DNA of 64,000 nt from 1-14-2-50-31-20 sp964617555. Lineage in GTDB: Bacteria; Bacteroidota; Ignavibacteria; Ignavibacteriales; Melioribacteraceae. The notes below the pieces were generated by a model. The model was given only the letters and a program-made list of their open reading frames with translations. It made no database searches and had not been told where the DNA came from. The stretch lies in NCBI GenBank assembly GCA_964617555.1, contig CAZTYP010000070.1, forward strand, positions 18,968-82,967, in the 5' to 3' direction. The position numbers and the translations under genes were made by a program. Shown here in pieces: positions 36,247-43,724 of this stretch (position 1 is the first letter of the stretch; each line of letters opens with the position of its first letter).

Positions 36247-37341
36247 CTACAAACCAAATCGATATTGTAAGCCGGTCATAAAGAATTTTTGTCCTTCTCT
36301 ATATCCTAATTCTCCTCTATACATCCAATGTTCCGAAAACTCAAAATTAAACCCTACCTGGGTACTCCAACAATTAATAATTTCTTTTCTAATCGAATAA
36401 TTTATTGCATTGGAATTTTTTATCCTTTCTTTTGCGTTTTCAAGTTTATCGTTTCTGGCATTTAACTCTTTTAATTTTTCATCTTTGCCTGGCGTTCCGT
36501 CGGGCAAACCTTCCCAAAAATCTATTTGTCGTTGATTTATTGCCAAAAAACCGTCTACCGCCTTTATCATTGCTTCATCTAATTCCGGAATTCCCAAAGA
36601 CCCTGTATTGTTTTCTCTATTAACAAAATTACGATACATTGCTCCAAAATATACAGCCAGTTTCATTCCGTTCCCAAAATTGATTCTGCGTCCAACCCGT
36701 GCAGAGCCAACAAAAAAAACGATTGTTTCTTCCAACAAATCCGAAGTTGACCATGTTAAATTTCCATCCAGACTAACGAAATAATCGTCCCATCCGTAAA
36801 CTGATGTGGCACCGATTCCAAAAGTATTCGATGTAAAATAGACAGGGGCAACATCTATCGGTTTTTCCAAAGTAGTAATTTCCATTAAATTTCCTTTAGG
36901 ACCTAAATCGGTTTCTACTTTTTGCGGTTGAAAAGCCACTTCCGTTGAACCGCTACTTCGCGAATACATTCCATATAAATTCAAAAAAGGTAAAATCCAT
37001 GCATCGGCTCTTATATTTATTCCATGAGCAGTCGCTATTGTTTCCGTAAAGTTTAATGTTTCGGGATTAATAATATCGTCCAAATTTTCTCCGTCATAAA
37101 AATTCATACTAAAATGAGTTAACTCCAAATTCATTTGATTAAAAACATAATTTACATTTAACCCAAAAGGAAGTTGTAGATCAATATTTCTATCTGTAAC
37201 GGCTTGCCCCCAAAAAGGTAAAACATACGGATATATTTTTTTTACAGTTGTGGAATCGGATTCAGGGAATTGTATTCCACTTTGTGCATAACCTGTAATT
37301 GTAAATGTTATGATGAAAATACTTAGTAATATTTTTTTCAT
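36247..37341 (-). CDS. Predicted outer-membrane protein, function unknown
   Basis: The 364-residue protein starts with a signal peptide (KKILLSIFIITFTITGYAQS) and ends with a typical barrel tail (FFMTGLQYRFGL). The body is strand-rich (FGLNVNYVFNQMNLELTHFS, GNGMKLAVYFGAMYRNFV) with one charged helical insert near residues 265-310 (KDEKLKELNARNDKLENAKE) that may be an extracellular or periplasmic arm. No named family is recognised. It is 88 bases from the HdeD gene and 41 bases from the next Omp85-type gene. Confidence 0.75.
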   Translation of the reverse strand: MKKILLSIFIITFTITGYAQSGIQFPESDSTTVKKIYPYVLPFWGQAVTDRNIDLQLPFGLNVNYVFNQMNLELTHFSMNFYDGENLDDIINPETLNFTETIATAHGINIRADAWILPFLNLYGMYSRSSGSTEVAFQPQKVETDLGPKGNLMEITTLEKPIDVAPVYFTSNTFGIGATSVYGWDDYFVSLDGNLTWSTSDLLEETIVFFVGSARVGRRINFGNGMKLAVYFGAMYRNFVNRENNTGSLGIPELDEAMIKAVDGFLAINQRQIDFWEGLPDGTPGKDEKLKELNARNDKLENAKERIKNSNAINYSIRKEIINCWSTQVGFNFEFSEHWMYRGELGYREGQKFFMTGLQYRFGL

Positions 37342-37382
37342 TTTAGTTTCCTTGTTTTATTTTAACGAACAAATATATTTAA

Positions 37383-38534
37383 TTAATACCTAAACCACGA
37401 ACTTCCAAATTGAATATAAAAGGCACAATCTTTCGGACCTTTTGCAATATCTATTCCCATTCTTATTCCATATAATCGGGCAAGCAAATATCTGAAACCG
37501 GCACCGTAATTATAAGCAGTGTATTTATTGAATAGGCTTTTATTAACCGGAAGAGCCTCACCGTAACCGGTAAAACCAATAAGACTCCACCGATTTGTAA
37601 AATCCCATCGTATTTCTGTTTCTGCAAGATAGGTTGTTTTTCCTTGATATCGCATAGCCGGCACACCCCGTAAGTCTACAAAGGGACGCATAAAAAAAGG
37701 CGTGTTATCAAAACTGTTTTTATAATCCAATCTGAGAGCACCAAATATTTTATTGGTAAGTTTTATATATCCCAAAATATGGGAAAAAAATCTTCCGAAC
37801 TTTTTATCGCTTCCAAAATATTTATCATAATGGATATACTTAATCCCCGCATATATTCCTGTATTTGGAGTAAACATATTATTACGACTATCGTAGTAAA
37901 GTGAGGCACCGAATCCCCCGATATTAAGATTTAATTCATCGTTCAAAATTTCCGGTAAATTAATAGCGGATTTAAATTTAACTTCGGTATGTCCGAAACT
38001 GTAATTTATTCCGGCAAAGAAAGCAGAATTCCAAAGCCGAAAAGTAATTTCTTGAAGCAATCCGTAAGCTGCAATATTAAAATCCAAATGTTTTACTCCG
38101 TTCGGTAGAAGAGGAGTACGATAATATGTTAAATTTGCCGAAATAATTCCAACTCCTCCTCTATAACGGATATTACCATTTTTCCAAACACCCAGATGCC
38201 CTCCGCCAACAGCCCACGAATTACTTTGAGTATAAAATCCGCCAAGAACCGAAATACTCGGAAACCCCTTTGTCCCTTCTATAATTTCTTTCGGATTCCG
38301 ATGAATGAAAAGCAAAGCACCGCCACCGCCATATCCTATTGCAGGTTCAGTAATAAGTGCAGGAACAAATGCGAAGCCATATCGTGTTCTTAAAAACTCG
38401 CTAATATCAATTGAATTATCAAGAGAATCAAGAAAAACATTTTTAAATATGTTTTCTTTTTGTGCAAAACTTTCGACCGAAAAGAGAAAAGAGAGAAAAA
38501 CAACAATTACGATATCTAATGAAAAATTTTTCAT
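37383..38534 (-). CDS. Omp85/BamA-type surface antigen without POTRA domains
   Basis: The 383-residue protein has a signal peptide (IVIVVFLSFLFSVESFAQ) and an Omp85-like barrel: GFAFVPALITEPAIGYGGGG, YYDSRNNMFTPNTGIYAGIK, DLRGVPAMRYQGKTTYLAET (the conserved RGVPxxRYQG block) and GAGFRYLLARLYGIRMGIDI. It lacks POTRA domains. Related proteins are often annotated as surface antigens or BamA/TamA family members. ATG 38534 is chosen over the adjacent TTG at 38537. This is the second Omp85-type gene in the cluster; the two are not close copies of each other. Confidence 0.82.
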   Translation of the reverse strand: MKNFSLDIVIVVFLSFLFSVESFAQKENIFKNVFLDSLDNSIDISEFLRTRYGFAFVPALITEPAIGYGGGGALLFIHRNPKEIIEGTKGFPSISVLGGFYTQSNSWAVGGGHLGVWKNGNIRYRGGVGIISANLTYYRTPLLPNGVKHLDFNIAAYGLLQEITFRLWNSAFFAGINYSFGHTEVKFKSAINLPEILNDELNLNIGGFGASLYYDSRNNMFTPNTGIYAGIKYIHYDKYFGSDKKFGRFFSHILGYIKLTNKIFGALRLDYKNSFDNTPFFMRPFVDLRGVPAMRYQGKTTYLAETEIRWDFTNRWSLIGFTGYGEALPVNKSLFNKYTAYNYGAGFRYLLARLYGIRMGIDIAKGPKDCAFYIQFGSSWFRY

Positions 38535-38547
38535 CAATAAATTTTAT

Positions 38548-39234
38548 CTATTCGGCACCTATCGGTATTGTCATTTCCATAAAAAAAGAGTTGTACTTTG
38601 TTCCGGAAATATTTTTATATACATCCACAAATCCGTAATAATATCTAATGGAAAACGACAAGCCGTGATCTTTTTCATCCTTTATTTTATAGCCTAACCC
38701 CGCCATAATTCCTATATCAATTTTATTTAATTCTTTTTTATTATAGTGTCGTGTTCTAATGGCTTCATTATCTTTTTCCAGATTATATTCAACCCACGCA
38801 TCGTAAAGAAGTCCCGACTGAATTCCGCCAAGGAAAAAAAGGTTATTTTTAAATCTGTATTTTATAAGAAACGGAACTTGAAATGTTTTTGTTATCTGAC
38901 TATATACTCCCCCGTTATGCACACTTGGAGTAATACCTAAATGAGCAAGGTCATTTAATGAAAGTAGATCCGTTCCTAAATTAGATTTAACCAAAACACC
39001 GGTATAAAAATACCACGGGGGTTTTATTTTGATATCAAAATAAAATCCGAGATTATAATTTCCCATATATTTTTTCGAATCAAGTCCGGTAATATTAGAC
39101 CAATTATACCCTCCTTCGAGACCAAATTCCAACACACCTGAGTTTAAGTAGTCCCCCAATAATAAAGAAATGAGAACCTGTCCCTGCATTATGGTTGCAG
39201 AAAAAAAGAACAGAATTATCAGATGTTTTTTCAT
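38548..39234 (-). CDS. PorT-like outer-membrane beta-barrel protein
   Basis: The 228-residue protein has a signal peptide (KKHLIILFFFSATIMQGQ), then GLEGGYNWSNITGLDSKKYM, FDIKIKPPWYFYTGVLVKSN, and TFQVPFLIKYRFKNNLFFLG, the pattern of PorT-like outer-membrane proteins. It is the promoter-proximal gene of the eight-gene minus-strand cluster, with a 270-base AT-rich region upstream shared with the divergent MFS gene. Function unknown. Confidence 0.8.
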   Translation of the reverse strand: MKKHLIILFFFSATIMQGQVLISLLLGDYLNSGVLEFGLEGGYNWSNITGLDSKKYMGNYNLGFYFDIKIKPPWYFYTGVLVKSNLGTDLLSLNDLAHLGITPSVHNGGVYSQITKTFQVPFLIKYRFKNNLFFLGGIQSGLLYDAWVEYNLEKDNEAIRTRHYNKKELNKIDIGIMAGLGYKIKDEKDHGLSFSIRYYYGFVDVYKNISGTKYNSFFMEMTIPIGAE

Positions 39235-39443
39235 TTGTCTTCCGATTGTTTTTCACAAGAAAGTTTAATGCCTTGCGTCATATCTACACGGCAAATTAAT
39301 AATAATATTAAGCACAAGCAAAGATTTCTATCTTCAATTAATAATACCTTTTTTATCCTACAATAACTGTATATCAATTCGTACATTTGCAGATGCTTTT
39401 TATAAAAACTAATAAAGTGATAAATAAAAAATCATTATTTTTG

Positions 39444-39463
39444 AAAACAAAAAATTTTGTTTT
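39444..39463. promoter_or_regulatory. 20-base palindrome in the divergent region, possible operator
   Basis: The arms AAAACAAAA and TTTTGTTTT are perfect 9-base inverted repeats with a 2-base centre. The site lies 41 bases upstream of the MFS start and within the 270-base region between the MFS gene and the surface-protein cluster. Its symmetry suits a dimeric regulator, but the extreme AT content means chance is possible. Confidence 0.3.
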
Positions 39464-39504
39464 AAGGCAAGGTGCAAGCCGACATTTATAAATAACTACT
39501 TTAT

Positions 39505-40737
39505 ATGGAAAACGAAAAAAGGAATTTTATAGCATTTAATTGGCATGCGTTTTGGCTTGCATTGGCTCAAACCTTTGCCGATAAAAACACGGTTTTGCCT
39601 GGGCTTATTCTTCTTTCGGGTGGAACTCAATTTGAATTGGGTTTATTAACTTCAATTATGATTGGTATTCCATTAGTTTCGCAATTATTATTTGCAAGCT
39701 ATTTAACTCAAAAGCCGTTAAAAAAATATTTTTTACTTTTCGGAATTTATTTGCGAGTGCTTGCTTTTGCCGGTGTTGCTTTGACACTTTATTCTATAGA
39801 TTTTGCCGATCCGATGTTTATCATCTATTCCGTTTTCGGTTGGATGTTTATTTTTTCGGTTAGCGGTGCTTTTGCGGGAGTTTCTTATACCGATATTCTC
39901 GGCAAAAGTATCTCCCCGAACACCAGAAAACGTTTTTTTGTTACACGACAATTTTTAAATAGTGTAGGTATTTTAATATCGGCAATTATTGTCCGTTCTC
40001 TTTTAAAAACAATTAATTATCCCGAAAATTATATTTATATGTTTACAATTGCTTCCGTTTTGTTATTTGTTGCGGCATTAGGATTTTTAAGGTTGAAAGA
40101 ACGTCCTTCCGAAATATTAAACAAAGGGAAAAAGTGGAGCGAAGTTCTAAAATCAATTCCATCCATAATAAAAAAAGATTCCAATCTTAAAAATTTGGTA
40201 ATCAGTGTAAATTTACTTTCTGTTTCCTTTACGATGATTCCGTTTTATATGTCTCTTGTAAAATCGAGGGGTGATTTGAGCCAATCGATTATAGGTAATT
40301 TTCTTTTGGTACAAATAATAGGAATGGTACTTTCAAATCTATTATGGATGAAATATACAAAACAGCACGGCTTTAAAGGAATGTTTAAAATGGCTGCCAT
40401 GCTTTACAGTGCTTTACCTATAGTTGCTTTAATTTTTGCATATACCATTCCGATAGAATTTTTCTGGATTGTCTTTTTTATGATTGGGGCATCGATGAGT
40501 GCATACAAAATATCAAGTGAATCGATATTAATTGAAATATCAGATGAAAGTAACCGTCCGCTTTACACCGGCATTTACGGCACACTTAATTTAACAATGG
40601 CTCTTTTCCCTTTAATAATAGGAATATTAATTGCATCCGTTGGTTTTACCGCTGTTTTTATTTTTGCCAGTATGTTAACATTTAGTGCATTGTTTTTCTT
40701 GAACCGGATGATTTGTCCGGCAGACAAAGGTAAATAA
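39505..40737 (+). CDS. Major facilitator superfamily transporter
   Basis: The 410-residue protein has about twelve membrane helices in two halves, a loop after helix 2 (ASYLTQKPLKKYFLLFGIYL) in the usual MFS position and a longer central cytoplasmic loop (about 195-225, LKERPSEILNKGKKWSEVLK). The substrate cannot be named. No partner gene lies beside it: the gene stands alone between a divergent surface-protein cluster and a convergent subtilase gene whose end is 8 bases away. Confidence 0.85.
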   Translation: MENEKRNFIAFNWHAFWLALAQTFADKNTVLPGLILLSGGTQFELGLLTSIMIGIPLVSQLLFASYLTQKPLKKYFLLFGIYLRVLAFAGVALTLYSIDFADPMFIIYSVFGWMFIFSVSGAFAGVSYTDILGKSISPNTRKRFFVTRQFLNSVGILISAIIVRSLLKTINYPENYIYMFTIASVLLFVAALGFLRLKERPSEILNKGKKWSEVLKSIPSIIKKDSNLKNLVISVNLLSVSFTMIPFYMSLVKSRGDLSQSIIGNFLLVQIIGMVLSNLLWMKYTKQHGFKGMFKMAAMLYSALPIVALIFAYTIPIEFFWIVFFMIGASMSAYKISSESILIEISDESNRPLYTGIYGTLNLTMALFPLIIGILIASVGFTAVFIFASMLTFSALFFLNRMICPADKGK

Positions 40738-40745
40738 CCTCTTAT

Positions 40746-42725
40746 TTATTTTATAAGTATCATCTTTTTTACATTTACATATTCAGCTGTTTGTAATCTG
40801 TAAAAATATATTCCCGAGGTTAAGTTAACAGCATTAAAAGTTACTTTGTAAATACCGGCTTTTTGCCGTTTATTTACAAGCGTTGCAACTTCTCTTCCCA
40901 GAATATCGAATATTTTTAACGTTACATAATTACTTTTATTCTTAACAGGAATTGAATATTCTATTGTTGTTGTGGGATTAAAAGGATTAGGATAATTTTG
41001 CATTAGTTCGAAATTCTTCGGAATATCAAATTTAGGCTCAAAATCTGTAGAAAGAACAACATCCACGTCGTTATATATTAATTGATAACTGTTGTTTACG
41101 GGAATTTGTTTTTCCGTTCCTTTTGTATCAATGTATGTAAAATAAAAGCTAATCGTATCTCCTGTAGTAATTGATTTGTTTAACAAAGATACAATATAAT
41201 GGGAAGCAGTAAGAGAAGTCATTTTTTCTTTATGAATTTCCGAAATAGAATTAACCATATAATTAAAGTAGACCTGTTCGGAATTAATTCCTAGAGAATC
41301 GTAAATAATTTTATGTAAATTATACACCGATGAATTTTTTTCTATATTCGGGAACTGAATTGCATTCAAAACCGAGAGCAATCCGTAACCATATGTATTA
41401 TTGGGTGTTTGTGTACTGTCACATCCTTCGAGCAAAATGGAGCGCATTTGTTTGTTAGATAAATATGGGAACGCCGAAAGAATTTGGGCGGCCATTCCCG
41501 CAACAATAGGGGCAGAATAAGAAGTACCGGAACCGGTGCCGTAACTTGTAGAGGAAGAATAAGCAACTGCATGAAAACAATTAACTCCTTGAGCCACAAC
41601 CTCGGGTTTAATTCTTCCGTCATAAGAAGGCCCCCGAGAACTAAATGAGGCAATAACACGCTTTGAATTAACCGCTCCAACCGCAAGGGTGTTTATTCCG
41701 TCAGCCGGTGCGGTAATATAATGCCACGAATTTCTTCCTTCGTTACCCGCCGAAGTAATCGTTAAAATCCCCCTATCAAAAGCAAGTTCCGCCGCTTTTG
41801 TTACAATTGTCGTTTTTCCGTTCATATCGGAGTATGTATAGTCTCCCTCGCCGGAATCAAAAATGTTATACCCTAATGATGACGTGGTAATATCAACACC
41901 GATAGAATCCATCCATTGTAAAGCGGCAGCATAATTATCCTCTTCCGTATGGGTTTCCGTTTCTATTTTTTCAGTCTTTGCCAAAATAAATTTTGCTCTA
42001 AATGCGGGCCCGATAATATTTCCTTCATCAAAACCGGCAATAAGAGAAAAGACGGCCGTTCCGTGTCTTGCATCACCGTCATCCAAATTAGAATCTCCGT
42101 AAACGAAATCATGTTCCGCAATTACATCAAGCTCTTTTATTGCAACATGAGACCTCCACGCAAATCCCGCATCAAGAATTCCCAGAACAACGCCCTTACC
42201 TGCAAAGCCCAAATTATGAACTTGCGGGATATCGGATAATTGATATTGAGTAAGTGATGCTCCGTAATCGTATTTATAATTTATCTTATTAGCGGAATAT
42301 GTTTTACCTATTATTTTTGTTCCCTTTAACGGTTGAGGAGATTTTATTTTTTTTACTTTTTTTATTCTTTCAATAAAGTCGAACTTTTTAATTTTATTTA
42401 ATTCTTTTTTTGTTAAAAAAGCGGAAACTGCGTTGAACCATTTTAATTTCCAGACAATTTTTGCACCGGTTTTTTTTATGCTATCAACATATTCTTCATT
42501 TACGGGCAAATCTTCATATGTAATAAAATTTGCACCCATTGTTTTTTTTCTGCGTTTAATACTTCTGCCGGAAAGAGAGTTAACAGCTTCTTGATATTCT
42601 CGGGACGATTTCGTTAAAAGCGTTTTTTTTGCACCCCCTTTATCTTTAAAAAAGATAAAATATTTTTCTGAAGATTGAGCAAAAAAAAGTTCAACGGTAA
42701 AGAAAAGAATAAATAAAATTTTCAT
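40746..42725 (-). CDS. Secreted S8 (subtilisin-like) serine protease with T9SS C-terminal domain
   Basis: A 659-residue protease precursor: signal peptide (ILFILFFTVELFFAQS), an inhibitor-like propeptide (about 20-125), a catalytic domain (about 160-455) with Asp185 (VVLGILDAGFAW), His221 (DARHGTAVFS) and Ser402 (GTGSGTSYSAPIVAGMAAQI), a beta-sandwich region and a final T9SS sorting domain starting NYPNPFNPTTTIEYSIP. All three catalytic residues are present, so it should be an active surface or secreted protease. The gene stands alone; its end is 8 bases from the MFS stop. Confidence 0.93.
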   Translation of the reverse strand: MKILFILFFTVELFFAQSSEKYFIFFKDKGGAKKTLLTKSSREYQEAVNSLSGRSIKRRKKTMGANFITYEDLPVNEEYVDSIKKTGAKIVWKLKWFNAVSAFLTKKELNKIKKFDFIERIKKVKKIKSPQPLKGTKIIGKTYSANKINYKYDYGASLTQYQLSDIPQVHNLGFAGKGVVLGILDAGFAWRSHVAIKELDVIAEHDFVYGDSNLDDGDARHGTAVFSLIAGFDEGNIIGPAFRAKFILAKTEKIETETHTEEDNYAAALQWMDSIGVDITTSSLGYNIFDSGEGDYTYSDMNGKTTIVTKAAELAFDRGILTITSAGNEGRNSWHYITAPADGINTLAVGAVNSKRVIASFSSRGPSYDGRIKPEVVAQGVNCFHAVAYSSSTSYGTGSGTSYSAPIVAGMAAQILSAFPYLSNKQMRSILLEGCDSTQTPNNTYGYGLLSVLNAIQFPNIEKNSSVYNLHKIIYDSLGINSEQVYFNYMVNSISEIHKEKMTSLTASHYIVSLLNKSITTGDTISFYFTYIDTKGTEKQIPVNNSYQLIYNDVDVVLSTDFEPKFDIPKNFELMQNYPNPFNPTTTIEYSIPVKNKSNYVTLKIFDILGREVATLVNKRQKAGIYKVTFNAVNLTSGIYFYRLQTAEYVNVKKMILIK

Positions 42726-42991
42726 AATATGTTTTTCATTTTTTTATTAAAACTATTAAGAATTATCTATATCATCAAGGGTAAAAAGTTTTGAAGACAT
42801 ATTAAAAAAAGGGAAAAAAGTCAACGCCGGCTAAAAGCAATTAAGGCGAAGCAAGCAATAATAAAACAATTTTTAACTATATATGTTTCGTTACTAATTA
42901 ACAACACTGTTCAAATAAACATTAACTATATGTTTTTCGGATAAATATACGGTAAGTCATATTTTTAAAACACCTTTCGGGAATTAAGTTT

Positions 42992-43642
42992 TTAATTGCT
43001 GCCGTTTATTAATTCTTCCAAATTCTTTATAAGGGGAAGATTGCAACCAAGCAATTTCTCTTTTGCCTGATGCCCTATTGAAAGCAAAACCGCATCTATT
43101 TCCATTGCTTGTGCAACTTCGCAATCGTGAACTGTATCGCCTACAAGGAGCACATCATTGTTATCGAAATCCAATTCTTTAATCCATTTTAATCCGTTAT
43201 CCAATTTGCTTGCTGCATAAATATTATCCAAGCCTATAAGACGAACAAAATATTTTGTTAAACCGAAATGAGAAATCAACTCGTCCAAGGTTTCTTGTCG
43301 GTATGCTGAAAGTACCGATTGTGTAATACCCATCATATTTATTGCTCGCAAAACTTTTTCCGCATCAGGATAAATTGAATAATTATATTTTCGTTTTTCG
43401 TATTCGTTAATAAATTTATGGCTTATCCTTTCCCAGTTTTCTTCTTCAACATCGTGCCCCAACACTTTATAATATTCCTTAACCGGAAAGGTAAAAACTT
43501 CGCGATATTTTTTTATGGAAATTTGCGGCAAATTTGCTTCGGCCAAAAGCTCGTTCATTATTCCCGCACAAAGTTCAATATCGTTAAATAATGTTCCGTT
43601 CCAATCCCAAATTACATGTTTGTAATTTTTAATATTTATCAT
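42992..43642 (-). CDS. HAD-superfamily phosphatase (phosphoglycolate phosphatase-like)
   Basis: The 216-residue protein has the HAD motifs: HVIWDWNGTLFND (motif I, here DWNGT with the nucleophile Asp near the N-terminus), SVLSAYRQE (motif II position), and DVLLVGDTVHDCEVAQAMEI (motif IV), with a helical cap between. It resembles phosphoglycolate phosphatases and beta-phosphoglucomutase-like enzymes; the substrate is not clear. ATG 43642 is preferred over an upstream TTG at 43669. A CAAAGGTA sequence upstream (TACCTTTG on the coding strand) could be a -7 promoter element. Confidence 0.85.
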   Translation of the reverse strand: MINIKNYKHVIWDWNGTLFNDIELCAGIMNELLAEANLPQISIKKYREVFTFPVKEYYKVLGHDVEEENWERISHKFINEYEKRKYNYSIYPDAEKVLRAINMMGITQSVLSAYRQETLDELISHFGLTKYFVRLIGLDNIYAASKLDNGLKWIKELDFDNNDVLLVGDTVHDCEVAQAMEIDAVLLSIGHQAKEKLLGCNLPLIKNLEELINGSN

Positions 43643-43666
43643 TTTTATTTTTACTTTTGAAAAAAA

Positions 43667-43674
43667 CAAAGGTA
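43667..43674 (-). promoter_or_regulatory. Possible -7 element (TACCTTTG) of the HAD gene
   Basis: On the minus strand TACCTTTG matches TAnnTTTG and lies between the upstream terminator (43692-43717) and the HAD start at 43642. The HAD gene needs its own promoter here, which supports the call, but no TTTG lies at the usual -33 distance. Confidence 0.3.
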
Positions 43675-43691
43675 AGATTTTTTAATATAAC

Positions 43692-43717
43692 AAAAAAGCC
43701 CGCCAAAAGACGGGCTT
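43692..43717 (-). terminator. Intrinsic terminator after the cohesin-domain gene
   Basis: On the minus strand AAGCCCG, an 8-base loop and CGGGCTT form a perfect 7-bp stem (plus 43696-43702 and 43711-43717) followed by a T run (plus A run 43692-43697). It is located 8 bases beyond the stop of the cohesin-domain gene and closes the two-gene surface-protein operon. Confidence 0.9.
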
Positions 43718-43724
43718 AATAATT

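Noticed and set aside
42726..42991. 266-base gap as a possible small RNA locus
   Set aside because: It has no stable hairpin with a T run or recognisable RNA motif; only AT-rich sequence with short direct repeats (AACTATAT).
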